Shown in pieces: positions 9,097 to 19,700 of a DNA stretch of 64,000 nucleotides (position 1 is the stretch's first letter; every line of letters begins with the position of its first letter). The notes under the pieces were generated by a model. It did no database searches. It saw only the letters and a program-made list of their open reading frames with translations, and was not told the DNA's origin. The position numbers were made by a program, and so were the translations under genes. Source of the DNA: Flavobacterium sp. LMO8. Lineage in GTDB: Bacteria > Bacteroidota > Bacteroidia > Flavobacteriales > Flavobacteriaceae. The stretch is from NCBI RefSeq assembly GCF_009495755.1, contig NZ_WIBJ01000027.1:178963-242962 (forward strand), given 5' to 3'.

Positions 9097-9681
9097 TTAG
9101 TTAGTCAAAATAATTTGATTTTTTTCAATAATTTTTCTCAAATTTAATAAAGCGTAACGCATTCTTCCTAATGCAGTATTAATACTAACTCCCGTTAAAT
9201 CAGCTATTTCCTTAAAACTTAAATCTTGATACATACGCATTACCAAAACTTCTTTTTGATCTGCAGGAAGTTCGTCCAAAAGTTTAGCTAAATCCGATTC
9301 TACTTGTTCCGATATAATTTGTCCTTCAATATTCAAACTGTTATCGGTCATATAATTGAAGATAGAATATTCTTCCGTTTCACGTTGAAAAGGCATTTTC
9401 TTTGCTTTTCTAAAATGGTCTACAACTAAATTATGAGCAATACGCATTACCCAAGGCAAAAATTTTCCTTCTTCGTTATACGAACTCGTCTTTAAAGTTT
9501 TTATAACTTTAATAAAGGTATCTTGAAAAATATCGTCAGATAAATCTCTATCACCAATTTTGGAGTAAATAAATCCGTAGATTTTAGATTGATGTCTTTC
9601 AATTAATGAAGCTAAAGCAGATTCATCTCCGCTTATATAACTCTTCACCAACACTGCATCTGGAAGTACAAGATTAGCCAT
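9097..9681 (-). CDS. ECF-type RNA polymerase sigma factor
   Basis: 194 aa. Region 2 is seen in IYGFIYSKIGDRDLSDDIFQDTFIKVIK followed by the -10-recognition segment FLPWVMRIAHNLVVDHFR. Region 4 is LPADQKEVLVMRMYQDLSFKEIADLTGVS...ALGRMRYAL. No anti-sigma factor gene is adjacent, unlike many ECF loci. A -7 box at 9766-9773 gives a leader of about 80 nt. Targets unknown. Confidence 0.93.
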   Translation of the reverse strand: MANLVLPDAVLVKSYISGDESALASLIERHQSKIYGFIYSKIGDRDLSDDIFQDTFIKVIKTLKTSSYNEEGKFLPWVMRIAHNLVVDHFRKAKKMPFQRETEEYSIFNYMTDNSLNIEGQIISEQVESDLAKLLDELPADQKEVLVMRMYQDLSFKEIADLTGVSINTALGRMRYALLNLRKIIEKNQIILTN

Positions 9682-9765
9682 AACAATACCTTTTAGTTAA
9701 TTAAAGTTCGGGGTCTAAAAAGTAATTGTTTGTATAGGCAATGTTGTTTATAAGATTAATTAAGC

Positions 9766-9773
9766 CAAATTTA
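9766..9773 (-). promoter_or_regulatory. -7 box for the ECF sigma gene
   Basis: On the minus strand the bases read TAAATTTG, an exact TAnnTTTG match, about 85 bp upstream of the sigma factor ATG at 9681. Confidence 0.5.
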
Positions 9774-9839
9774 ACATAATTTTTATTTAATAAACAAATT
9801 TAAACTAAAAATTTAACACTTTTAAAGCAATAAAATAAT

Positions 9840-9877
9840 AAATCACCTTCAAAAAGTAATAATTTTGAAGGTGATTT
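9840..9877 (-). terminator. Terminator of the beta-glucan operon
   Basis: Perfect 15-bp arms AAATCACCTTCAAAA (9840-9854) and TTTTGAAGGTGATTT (9863-9877), 22 bp after the stop of the GH16 gene. It marks the end of the operon running from 20256 down to 9899. Confidence 0.8.
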
Positions 9878-9898
9878 ACATGATTTTTAAAGATGACT

Positions 9899-11590
9899 CT
9901 AATTTATTATCACCTTCTTAATACCTTTTCTATTCCCTGAATAAACTACCATTAAATAAACTCCATCTGAAAGGCTAGCTACTTCAATTTCATTCGTATT
10001 TGTAGATTGACTTATTATTTTATTTCCAAGAAGATTATAAATTTCAACTTTATCAATCTGGGAAGTAGTATTTATTGTAATATAATTATTAGCAGGATTA
10101 CTGTAGGTAAAATCGGTAAATTCATTAAAACTATCCTGATTTAAAGCACAATTACTGCCTACCACATAAGAAATATATCGTGTTACAGAAAAACCATTAG
10201 CATAAGCAAATTTAACTGCATAATTAATTGTAGCTCCAATAGTTTGCCCAGTTATGGTGTGTGTGAAAATTCTTCCCGATACATAGGTCATTTGTGTTTC
10301 TGTAAAAGGAGATTGTTTCCATAAAATAGCAACTAACCCTACTCTATCAGTATCCAACATTTCGAAAGTGATTTTTACATCGGTACCAATGGTTTCAAAT
10401 TCATAATTATAACCAATAGAAAAAGTTCCTTGTTGTGCTACTGAATCAGAACCCGAACAAGCTGTTACACCTAAAGTTGTTGCGTTAAGTATAATTGAAT
10501 TATTGGATGCTTCATTTCCTGTAACATCACTTGCTGCTACAGAAAAAGTATAGTTTGTATTTGGCGATAAACCAGTAATAACAAACGATTTTTGAACACC
10601 AGACGTACCTATAGTTGAATTGGTAAGACTACCATAAGCTACATCATAAACTACTGATCCTGAATCGTCGTTTGCATTTAATAATAATTCAACCGATGAA
10701 CTGGTTACATTACCAACAGTTGCTGTAAAATTTGTTGGAATTTGTGTATCAACAGTAATATTTTGATACACTCTAACGTAATCAATTACCATTGCACTTT
10801 GGGTAAAACTTGGGTCAATTGTTCCTGCAACACCTCCCATTGCAATATTTAATAAAAGATATTGTTCCAAATCAAAAGGCCAATTGCTTAACGTTTTTAC
10901 AGCGGGATTATAGGTGTAAAAAGCAACACCATCTAATAAAAAAGTAATTTGATTTGGCGACCAATTCATAGAATAAACGTGAAAATCTGTTCCTAAATTA
11001 TTTGCTAATGTTCCGCCATGATTAACAGTGTTACCAAATGAAGAAGGTGTATGAAGGGCACTTTGTATATAATTTATATTCTGTGAAGGCGTAATTCCAT
11101 GCTCCATAATATCAATTTCACCACAAGCTGGCCAACTTGTTGTTCCATGTGTAGCATTAAAAAACCCGCCAGGTTCATTTATATTTTTTCCAAGCATCCA
11201 AATAGCAGGCCAAGTACCAGCTTCTATAGGTAATTTAGCTCTAACATCTACTCTACCATATTTAAAGGCAAATTTAGAATTTAATCGTGCCGAAGTATAT
11301 TGTTTTGTAACACCTTGACTTGTGTATGGTTCTTTTTTAGCTACGATATTTAAAAAACCTCCATTTACATAAGAATTAGTTATTTCATTTGTATAATGCT
11401 GATCTTCACCATTATACCAACTACCTCCTGAAGGTATCTGTGTTTGATGAAACCAATTTGTTGCATTTATTGCTCCGTTTGCATCAAATTCATCAGACCA
11501 TACCAAATCATTATAGACCACATCTACTTGAGCAAAGCTGATGTTAACAAATAATAGAAAAAATAGACTTCTTGTGATTTTATTTATCAT
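9899..11590 (-). CDS. GH16 endo-beta-1,3-glucanase (laminarinase-like), T9SS-sorted
   Basis: 563 aa. Signal peptide about 1-20, then a GH16 jelly-roll domain (about 25-275) with catalytic E158, D160 and E163 in GEIDIMEH. A fibronectin type III-like domain (about 282-372) follows, then a region with three Cys, and a T9SS C-terminal sorting domain (about 495-563, YNLLGNKI...LSDGVYLMVVYSGN). GH16 enzymes of this type cut internal beta-1,3-glucan bonds. The sorting domain implies export across the outer membrane to the surface or medium. It overlaps the upstream GH17 gene by 11 bp, so the two are likely translationally coupled. Confidence 0.93.
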   Translation of the reverse strand: MINKITRSLFFLLFVNISFAQVDVVYNDLVWSDEFDANGAINATNWFHQTQIPSGGSWYNGEDQHYTNEITNSYVNGGFLNIVAKKEPYTSQGVTKQYTSARLNSKFAFKYGRVDVRAKLPIEAGTWPAIWMLGKNINEPGGFFNATHGTTSWPACGEIDIMEHGITPSQNINYIQSALHTPSSFGNTVNHGGTLANNLGTDFHVYSMNWSPNQITFLLDGVAFYTYNPAVKTLSNWPFDLEQYLLLNIAMGGVAGTIDPSFTQSAMVIDYVRVYQNITVDTQIPTNFTATVGNVTSSSVELLLNANDDSGSVVYDVAYGSLTNSTIGTSGVQKSFVITGLSPNTNYTFSVAASDVTGNEASNNSIILNATTLGVTACSGSDSVAQQGTFSIGYNYEFETIGTDVKITFEMLDTDRVGLVAILWKQSPFTETQMTYVSGRIFTHTITGQTIGATINYAVKFAYANGFSVTRYISYVVGSNCALNQDSFNEFTDFTYSNPANNYITINTTSQIDKVEIYNLLGNKIISQSTNTNEIEVASLSDGVYLMVVYSGNRKGIKKVIIN

Positions 11591-12509
11591 TATACTTTAA
11601 TTTCTCGTTTTTATCCCAAATACCCCAATAAGCGCCTACTTCACCTTCTGCTCCAACTTTCCATGACTCATCAAAAGAAGAAAAATAAAAAATATCTATA
11701 TTAGATTCCTTAGACCAATGTTGCGTATTTATGAAATACTTCATTGCATTTTCTTTAGAAGGGTGAGAATCCTTAAAACTTTCACCTTGACTTGGCCAAC
11801 CGGTTTCTGTTATAATTACTTTTTTACCTTTTCCAGCATCTAAAGCTTGGTAATACATACTTTTCATATGTGCCAATGAATAATCAATAGTACTTCCTTC
11901 CCAATACGGATAACAATTGGTTAAAATAACATCGCAAGCTTCAGTGATTCGAGGTTTTATTGTAAATTCATAATACGCATCTACATAACCTACTGGAATA
12001 TGAGCAGGAATTTCTTTTCTTACTTTATGAATAAAGGATAATAATTCATCTTCCGATAAATCTTTTCGGTACATTACTTCGTTTCCTACAGCGGCTATAT
12101 CAACAAAGCCTTCTTTTGCTAACTGAATTAAGGCTTCGATTTCTTTTTCATTTTTTTCTGCATCATCACCTAACCAAGCACCTACTAAAGTTTTCATGCC
12201 AAATTCGCGAGCTATTTTTGGAACAAATTCGTTTCCTTCGATACACGAAAAAGAACGCACCCATTTAGTGTAAGGCGCCATGATTTTCAATCGTCTTCTC
12301 ACTTGCTCTTCTGAAATGTGGTCACCTGGTTTTTGACCATCCTCGTACATACTAAAGCAAAGTCCGTGCATGCCACTTTGTAAAATTTTTGCATAAAAAG
12401 TGTGAAGATCTTCAGGAGAATGTGTTGTAAAATCAAAGCCATTTTTGAAATCTGCTTGAGCAGCATCAAAATGTTGGGCATGTAAAATATAATCAGTTCT
12501 GAATGACAT
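11580..12509 (-). CDS. GH17 beta-1,3-glucanase-like enzyme, cytoplasmic
   Basis: 309 aa without signal peptide, so predicted cytoplasmic. GH17 (clan GH-A TIM barrel) signatures are VGNEVMYR with acid/base E144 and ITETGWPS with nucleophile E235. Short GH17 proteins inside glucan loci are thought to trim imported beta-1,3-gluco-oligosaccharides. It lies between a sugar symporter gene (24 bp upstream) and the secreted GH16 gene, consistent with acting on what the symporter delivers. A transglycosylase role cannot be excluded. Confidence 0.87.
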   Translation of the reverse strand: MSFRTDYILHAQHFDAAQADFKNGFDFTTHSPEDLHTFYAKILQSGMHGLCFSMYEDGQKPGDHISEEQVRRRLKIMAPYTKWVRSFSCIEGNEFVPKIAREFGMKTLVGAWLGDDAEKNEKEIEALIQLAKEGFVDIAAVGNEVMYRKDLSEDELLSFIHKVRKEIPAHIPVGYVDAYYEFTIKPRITEACDVILTNCYPYWEGSTIDYSLAHMKSMYYQALDAGKGKKVIITETGWPSQGESFKDSHPSKENAMKYFINTQHWSKESNIDIFYFSSFDESWKVGAEGEVGAYWGIWDKNEKLKYNDK

Positions 12510-12533
12510 AATATTATGAATTTTTAGATAATT

Positions 12534-13973
12534 TTAAAGTACACCTCTTCTACTTTCTAACTCATCTTTAATTTCTTTAGCTCTTTTTTCATCTAAACTA
12601 TATGACCACATCACCCAAATAGCTAAAGCAGCCGTTAAAACTGGTAGCACAATATCTGTAATTCGCATACCTGTTAATGCTTCTGCTGTCTGTGTAGAAG
12701 CTTTAGGATCATAGCCTAAAACGCTTAAAATAATACCTGAAAAAACCAAAGCAATACCTTGACCAACTTTAATCATCCACCAATAAACCGCACCAAAAGT
12801 ACCTTCTTTTCTTGGCATTCCATTTTCTAATTCATCTAAATCACATACATCAGCAGTCATACTCATCATAAGTGTAAATAAACATCCCATTCCGAATGCC
12901 ATCAATGGTATCGGTAAAAATAACATGTAAGGATTTTCTGGATCAAATCCCCACCATTTTAAAACATACCCAAAAATCGAAATTGCTGTTGCATAGATAA
13001 AAGCCTTTCTTTTACCTAATTTATTAGCCATATAATTTATAATTGGAATTGCAATAAATGCAGTATAAAATGCGGTAACCGCTGGAAAAATTGCTATCCA
13101 CCATTTTGAGGCTCCCCAATCGCCATTAAACATGTAATAATTTATAATAAAAACCCCAAATTCTGCAACAATTTGAAAACCATTAAAAACTAAAAAAGTT
13201 GCTAAACATAATTTTACAAAAGGTTTGTTTTTTAAAATCTGCTTTATATTGTAAAATATTTTAGCACCACTTAAAAATACATTTTTTAATGTTATTTGCT
13301 CTCTTCCTTCAATTTTACTATCATCAATTCCTTTACAAAAAATTGCTGGTAAAATTCCCAATACTATTATGATAATTCCTCCTACTAAAGCAATAATTCT
13401 TACACCTTGAGCTTGACTTGTAAATAAATCTTTATCAGGAATTAACACATACAAAAAGGGAACAATCATCCAAGCAAATTGACCTATTGTATTTGCAAAT
13501 CCCATTAATTTTGTTCTTTCTTTATAATCTGAAGTCATTTCATAACCTAATGCAATTAAGGGCGTAGAGAATATTGTATTTCCAAAGATTAACAATATTG
13601 AAAAAATAAGTAAATACCAAAAATTATACATTTCTGGATTTGTATCATGAATTTGCCAAAGAATTATAAAAATTATTCCTGTAAATATTGAACCTAAAAA
13701 TATATATGGTCTTCTTCTTCCGTATTTTGAAGTTGTATTGTCTGAAATATAACCCATAATAGGATCTGTAAGTGCATCGAATATTCTTGGAATACCAACA
13801 ATTAATCCTGCTAAAATTGTGTTCATTGCAAAACCTTCAGGTGATTTTAAAAAAACAACAAATACACCCAGTAATCCCGGTATTAAATTATTAATTAAAT
13901 GCCCTGAACCAAATGCCATTTTTTGAACAAAAGACACTCTATTTCTATATGTTGTAGGAATAATTTCTTTCAT
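12534..13973 (-). CDS. GPH/MFS family sugar symporter
   Basis: 479 aa with about 12 hydrophobic helices. The GRRRPYIFLGS loop after the second helix and DALTDPIMGYISDNT before it are typical of glycoside-pentoside-hexuronide cation symporters and related SLC45-like sugar carriers. It lies between GH30 and GH17 genes with 11- and 24-bp gaps. Predicted to import gluco-oligosaccharides or glucose across the inner membrane by cation symport. Substrate inferred from context only. Confidence 0.88.
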   Translation of the reverse strand: MKEIIPTTYRNRVSFVQKMAFGSGHLINNLIPGLLGVFVVFLKSPEGFAMNTILAGLIVGIPRIFDALTDPIMGYISDNTTSKYGRRRPYIFLGSIFTGIIFIILWQIHDTNPEMYNFWYLLIFSILLIFGNTIFSTPLIALGYEMTSDYKERTKLMGFANTIGQFAWMIVPFLYVLIPDKDLFTSQAQGVRIIALVGGIIIIVLGILPAIFCKGIDDSKIEGREQITLKNVFLSGAKIFYNIKQILKNKPFVKLCLATFLVFNGFQIVAEFGVFIINYYMFNGDWGASKWWIAIFPAVTAFYTAFIAIPIINYMANKLGKRKAFIYATAISIFGYVLKWWGFDPENPYMLFLPIPLMAFGMGCLFTLMMSMTADVCDLDELENGMPRKEGTFGAVYWWMIKVGQGIALVFSGIILSVLGYDPKASTQTAEALTGMRITDIVLPVLTAALAIWVMWSYSLDEKRAKEIKDELESRRGVL

Positions 13974-13984
13974 AACTATATTTT

Positions 13985-15472
13985 TTATTTAATTAAAATC
14001 GTTTGCAAAGCTTTTCTAGCAATGGTAACAGTTTTTTTACTATTATTTAAGTTGATTGCTATCGAATGAGATTGTTCCGTTGGATTAAAAATGACTAAAG
14101 CAATTGATTGATCTGGATTTTGAACTGCGGTAACCTTTAAGTCTTTGTTATTGACTTCGCAACCAATTTTTATTGCTCCAGGGCGCATGAATTTACTGAA
14201 ATGCGACATTACATAATACAAGGGTGTAAAATACACCTCATCATTTTTATCATCTACAATTATAGGAGCCACACACCAATTTTTGAACCAATTTGGGCCA
14301 CCTTGTCTGTCTAAAACCATGTTCCAATCTACCCAACCATCAACTTGGTTATTCAAACAACCGATGATGTCTTCTGCGTAGCGATTAACTGGTGCGTATT
14401 TTGGATGTAAATATTTGTCTTTCTCACTTGCCCAATCCCAACCCCAATCGGTTGCTTCTTTTTTCCAATACCAAGCATCATCTTGCCAATGTGGCACTTC
14501 TGAATCTACACAAGCTTCTGTTTGAATTAAATGTTTATTGGGTGCTTTTTTGTAAGCATATCGTAACGCTTCTGGAAAAACTTCATAAGTGCTCTCGTAC
14601 CAATGAATAGCAGTACCTGAAAAATATTTTGAGGTTTTCTCGTCTTTGTACATGGAATCGACCCATTCTTGTAAGCCCGCTCTATTTTGGTCATACCCTA
14701 AAATTTTAATAGAGTTCCAACCATCTCTTTCTAATTTTGGCCCAAGATGATTTTGAACGAACAATGTCATTTCCTCTGGAGAAAATAAAGTACTTTCCCA
14801 GTTATTTCCATTGCCATGAGGTTCGTTAATAACGGTTACACCCCAAATATTTATACCTTCTTTTTTATATGCTTCCAAATATTTTGAAAAATACAAAGCG
14901 AAAGTGTCGTTATATTCTGGTAACAATTTTCCACCCACATAACTTTTGTTGTCTTTCATCCAAGGAGGACAAGACCAAGGAGACGCGATAATATTAAATC
15001 CTTCTTTAGAAATCGCTTTTGCTTCTAAAATCATAGGAATAATATCGTCTTTGTCGTCTTCGATAGTGAAATGTTCTAAGGCTAAGTCGTTTTCTACTTT
15101 GGCGTAAGTATAATTCTTTAAAGAGAAATCGCAAGAAGCTATAGTTGTTCTTGTTAGTGAGTAATTGGCTCCATTTTCGCTGAAGTAAGCCTCTAAGATT
15201 TTCTTTCTGTTTTCTTTGCTCAATTTATTCAATAAATGAGCCGAAGCTTCAGTAAAAGAACCTCCAAAACCTGTAATCGTTTGAAACTTCTCTTCTGTAT
15301 TAAGATGAATCACAACTTTATTTTCCGATGTAGAAAATTCATTTATTTTCTTCAAAGCATGACCACTTTCAGAAGTTTCGTAAACGGTTACTTCCAATGC
15401 ACTATTGACTCCTTTACAATTCATCATTGTTACAAGAATTAAAAAACTTACTATGTAGTGAACTACTTTCAT
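13985..15472 (-). CDS. GH30 beta-glucosidase/beta-1,6-glucanase, lipoprotein
   Basis: 495 aa. A lipoprotein signal ends at Cys19 (LVTMMNC). The TIM barrel carries acid/base E217 in VINEPHG and nucleophile E319 in LIQTEAC; a beta-sandwich closes the C-terminus. GH30 members in laminarin loci usually remove or cut beta-1,6-linked glucose; glucosylceramidase is the other common annotation. It abuts the neighbouring lipoprotein GH17 gene (1 bp apart), so the two are likely co-translated and both anchored in the outer membrane or periplasm. Confidence 0.92.
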   Translation of the reverse strand: MKVVHYIVSFLILVTMMNCKGVNSALEVTVYETSESGHALKKINEFSTSENKVVIHLNTEEKFQTITGFGGSFTEASAHLLNKLSKENRKKILEAYFSENGANYSLTRTTIASCDFSLKNYTYAKVENDLALEHFTIEDDKDDIIPMILEAKAISKEGFNIIASPWSCPPWMKDNKSYVGGKLLPEYNDTFALYFSKYLEAYKKEGINIWGVTVINEPHGNGNNWESTLFSPEEMTLFVQNHLGPKLERDGWNSIKILGYDQNRAGLQEWVDSMYKDEKTSKYFSGTAIHWYESTYEVFPEALRYAYKKAPNKHLIQTEACVDSEVPHWQDDAWYWKKEATDWGWDWASEKDKYLHPKYAPVNRYAEDIIGCLNNQVDGWVDWNMVLDRQGGPNWFKNWCVAPIIVDDKNDEVYFTPLYYVMSHFSKFMRPGAIKIGCEVNNKDLKVTAVQNPDQSIALVIFNPTEQSHSIAINLNNSKKTVTIARKALQTILIK

Positions 15473-15473
15473 T

Positions 15474-16766
15474 TTACCCTTTTTTTGGTGGTGCTAAAAC
15501 GCTTTTCATTAACAATTCTTTATTACCTGAATACGTTTTTTCAATGGTTTTCCCATCTCGTTTTAAATTAGAAAACACCTTTTCATCTACTAAATTCCAC
15601 AAGGCGAATTTTGCTTTTCCATCTACTGTAAAAATTCCGAAATGATTTTCAGAGCCATTTTTATTGGAACTATCTTTCCAAGGTTCGTCAAAAGCCTCGA
15701 AGTAGAAACAAGTGATATTTTCTTTATTCGTCCAAGCTCGCATGCTTTGATAATACAAAGCTTGTTTATATTCGTCTGAAGCTTTTGAACCATGAAATCC
15801 ATAATGTCCGTCGGAACTTGAAGCCCAACCCGTTTCTCCAATATGAATTGGTTTGTTTGGACTAATGGAATGCACGTAAGCTTTTACATTTTCATACTGT
15901 TTTTGAGCGAATAATTGCGTGCGAACCATTGCTGTATCGACCTTTTGCAATTCATCAAAATGATTTTCATTGCTGGAAGTTTGCCAAAAATCTGGATTGT
16001 AATGCGTGTTGTGATACGGATACGTATGCATCGAAACATAATCAACCGCTTTTATGATTTCTTCTAAATCTTTAGTGTGGTAACTTGTATCGCCTCCACC
16101 CCATGAAGCAAAATCATCGGAACTTGTAATCCAAATATCTTTTGCTAATTTGTTTTGTTTTTTCAACTCTTGTAAATGATTCACCCATTTCAAAATGATG
16201 TTGGGCGTAACATAATAACTGGTAGCCCAATTCACCATAGCTTCATTTCCAACAGCAATAATTTTTATAATTTCTGGATACGCATTGGTTAAACGAACCG
16301 CTTCTGCAATCTCGATAGCATTTCTATCACTTTCTTCATTGTGAATTGGTTCTAATTCTGTCCAAGCGTTTTTGCAATCAATCCAAGCTCCAAGCATGAC
16401 ATACATTTCGAAATTAGAATCTTCGTTTTTTAGTTGGGTAATGGCTTCTAATAAATTCGAAACTTCTTTATAATGAACATTATACGTTCTAACTATTTTG
16501 ATATTTAATGCGGCTAAAATTTTTAAATCTTCTTTAATTTCTGCAATTGTAGGTTCAATTTCGCGCGTATTCTTGCGATAACCGCCATAACAAATGGCTT
16601 GGTAATTTGGATTTCCTAATAGCTCTTTTGCCGTTATTTCTATAGATTTTGCGTTCATTTCTTGGCTTTCTGATTTGGAATTACATGAAAACAGCAAACA
16701 CAAACTTCCCATCAAAAGAAAGACTTTTGAAAGTTGGAAAAGTGCTATGTTTGTTTTGATTTTCAT
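15474..16766 (-). CDS. GH17 beta-1,3-glucanase-like lipoprotein
   Basis: 430 aa with a lipobox LLFSC (Cys28). A GH17 barrel is shown by VGNEAMVN with E175 and HIGETGWASS with E311. It differs from the shorter cytoplasmic GH17 encoded downstream by its export signal and long inserts. Predicted to act on beta-1,3-glucan at the cell surface or in the periplasm. It starts 13 bp after the phosphorylase-like gene in the same operon. Confidence 0.9.
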   Translation of the reverse strand: MKIKTNIALFQLSKVFLLMGSLCLLFSCNSKSESQEMNAKSIEITAKELLGNPNYQAICYGGYRKNTREIEPTIAEIKEDLKILAALNIKIVRTYNVHYKEVSNLLEAITQLKNEDSNFEMYVMLGAWIDCKNAWTELEPIHNEESDRNAIEIAEAVRLTNAYPEIIKIIAVGNEAMVNWATSYYVTPNIILKWVNHLQELKKQNKLAKDIWITSSDDFASWGGGDTSYHTKDLEEIIKAVDYVSMHTYPYHNTHYNPDFWQTSSNENHFDELQKVDTAMVRTQLFAQKQYENVKAYVHSISPNKPIHIGETGWASSSDGHYGFHGSKASDEYKQALYYQSMRAWTNKENITCFYFEAFDEPWKDSSNKNGSENHFGIFTVDGKAKFALWNLVDEKVFSNLKRDGKTIEKTYSGNKELLMKSVLAPPKKG

Positions 16767-16779
16767 ATCGCAATCCTTC

Positions 16780-19700
16780 TTATTTTAAGTTGGCAGCAAC
16801 CACGTTTACAATTAGTTTCTCAATCACACCATTTCGACTAAATACATCTTGACTTGTTTTAGCATCTAATATTAATTGATTGATAGTTTTTGAGTTTCCT
16901 TGATTATCAAAAATTTCGATAGACGATGTCTCTGACAATTGATATATTACTGGAATTTGGCAGAACGTAAACGCCAATGAATTTTCGGTTAACTCAATCG
17001 TTTTGTGTTCGAAATGAACGTTTACATATTCGAACGATTTGGATTTAGTTAAAAACTCATCTTTTCGTAATAAGCAAGGATTGAATTTTAAAACACCATC
17101 TTTAATGAATACTCCTAATTCTCCAAAACGACTTAAAATATCTTCTTTAACTTGACCTGTCATTCCGGGTTGTTGTGCACCTTTTCCAGCTGGTGTGTGC
17201 GAATAGGCATCGGTTGGGAAAGCACCGTAAAGTGTTGGCGATTTGTGCACGCCAATTCCTTCGTTTATTTCGTAATAATGTTCTAATAAACGTCCGATAA
17301 CTTCTGGAGATTCGTTTTCTTCTATGGCTTTTAGGCAACATTCTTGAACGGCTAATTGCAGTTTGGAAACCATGTGCCAATAAATCGAACCTAAACCTTC
17401 ATATCCATAGAAAGTACCAGAACGACCTGTGAACGCTTTGTGATTAAACACTTCTTCAAAGATTTCTAAAACAATATTTTCTTCTTTTTCAGCTAATGCT
17501 TTAAAAGTGGTATTTTGTTTTACTTCTGCTAACGCCTTTTTCAAATCGTTGGCATTGTGAAAGTTTCCATTAAAATGGTAATTTCCTAAAATGTCTTGAT
17601 TGATGATTTGAGCGTTTTTATTCGCTAATAAACTTTGTAATAATTCTGATTTAGAAACCGCTTCTTTTGAAATGGTATTTTTTTCGATGAATTTTGGTAA
17701 TTCTTTATTCGGATATAATAAATAACTGTACTGATCGTGTCTAAACAATTTACTTGCTTTTAATGCGTCTAAAACTTTTAGATTTTCTTTTGATGATAAA
17801 TAACCAGAACTCAAAACAGCAACTTGACCTTCTAACATTTCACTTAAATAAGAAATTGAAATCGAATTGTTGTTTTCAATCGTCATTAAATTGTAAGCGT
17901 GATATAAAGCATCAGATCGTTTATTAGCTTCAATGGAATGTTCGATAAATTTCAAACTTACTTTAGTGAAGTTTTTCAAACCTTGCATTGAATGCGTACG
18001 CTTTTTACCCCAAAATCCGCTGTTGTAAATTTGGTAACGGTAATCTGAAGTTGCTTTTCCTAATCGGTCTAAAATTGCCTTTCGGGTAACATCATCGATT
18101 TTTCCTGAAAGGAGGTGTTCGTTTTCTAACAAACATTCTCTAACTTCATGATAGAATTCGACCATTTCATTAGAAATTTTTATATTTTCTAAGTTAGAAT
18201 TGTCTAATAATTGTTCGAAAAACTTCAAGAATCTTCTTAAATAATACAACGTTACCATCGAAACTCCGTTACCTACTAAAGCGTTATTAGCGTCGTTCCA
18301 TTCTGGTCGTTGTGTGTTCATCCAAATGCCGGCTTCTGGAATAAAATTGGACATTTTAGATAAAACTGTAGCCAATATTTTTTCGATGAAATTCACATGA
18401 TAAATGCTCTTATCGTTACTGTGTAACAAAGCACCATCGGCTCCCATTTGTTGTTTTCTATCGTTGATTAATTTTTCCCACGAATTACTATATTCTATGG
18501 TATCTTTTGGATTTTTTAGAATTTCATCATATGGTTTAATGATGTATGGAACGGCTGCATACACGAAACAATCCGTTTCAAAATAATTGTTTAATTTTCC
18601 TGGAGCGTATTTTTCACAGAATTCTAAAAACTTCAGCAAATAAATGATTTGGTGATCTCCCCAATATCCGATGTATGACCAAGGATTATCAGGCTCAATC
18701 GCTTCCCAATCGAAACCATCTTTGGTAACACGATACGGATTGTATCCATCAAAAGTGGAAGCATTCAAGAATTTATGAATCATGTTATCGATAAACTCTG
18801 GAAACGAATGTGCTAATGCTTCCCAGTTTTGGAAAATATCACGCCAATTTCCTTCGTAATCTAATATTTTAGAACCATCAATTTCATTGGTCGTATTGAT
18901 AGAAAACTTATTCCAAGGTCGGCTTGGATCTCCGTGTCTTCTACTAAATTTTAAAGGTAAATATTCAAAACTTAGACGTTCAAAATCTAAATTGTTTTGT
19001 TGTTTCGCAAATTCTTTTAAATCTTGAAGTGAAAACGTTTCGGGTAATTGATTGATTTTATTAACTAATTTTTCAAAGACAACTTTGTTTGCTTTCTTGA
19101 TATACAATACAAAATCTTGTTTTTCAATTTGGTAATTGTAGTCGAAAATTCCGCCTCGCATGATGTTGAAAAGCGTATTGGAAAAATGTCTTGTATCTCT
19201 TAAATTATATTCAGTAGCTTGAAGCGCGTCAGATGAAGCGTTAATTTCAATCAATTTTTGAGTTCCAAGATGGATATCTTCTTTAATTTGATTTTCTAAA
19301 GTTTTATCGTTAGCAATAGTTTCAATCAATTGAACGATATCTGCATGATTCTGATTCACATTGGCAACAATTATCCAATTTTTATCTGAATTTTGATTTA
19401 AATTAAATGTTGTATTGATGAAGTAAGCGCCTTTTTCGCCTTTAATATCATCTTCTTGCAGAATTGAATTTCCTCTTCTGAAATTATTTACTTGTAAAGA
19501 AGACACTAAATAAGATGGGTTTTCGAAACCTAAAGCATAAACTACATTGGCTTTTAAAGCTTCACTTGGTTCGGCTTTATCAACAATTATGGCACTTAAT
19601 GCAAAAATTCCTAATCCGCTGTTTTGATGTAATTCGCTTCGTTTGTAGGCATCAACTAAATTACTTGTTGAAGCTTGCAAATCGCTACTTACACCATGTG

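Noticed and set aside
9731..9741. TGTATAGGCAA, similar to the 11-bp operator unit
   Set aside because: Only a single copy with one mismatch, located inside the leader of the ECF sigma gene downstream of its -7 box; no second unit follows.
17147..17380. Small open frame inside the phosphorylase gene on the same strand
   Set aside because: Out-of-frame shadow of a long conserved gene; no start context and arginine-rich random-looking sequence.
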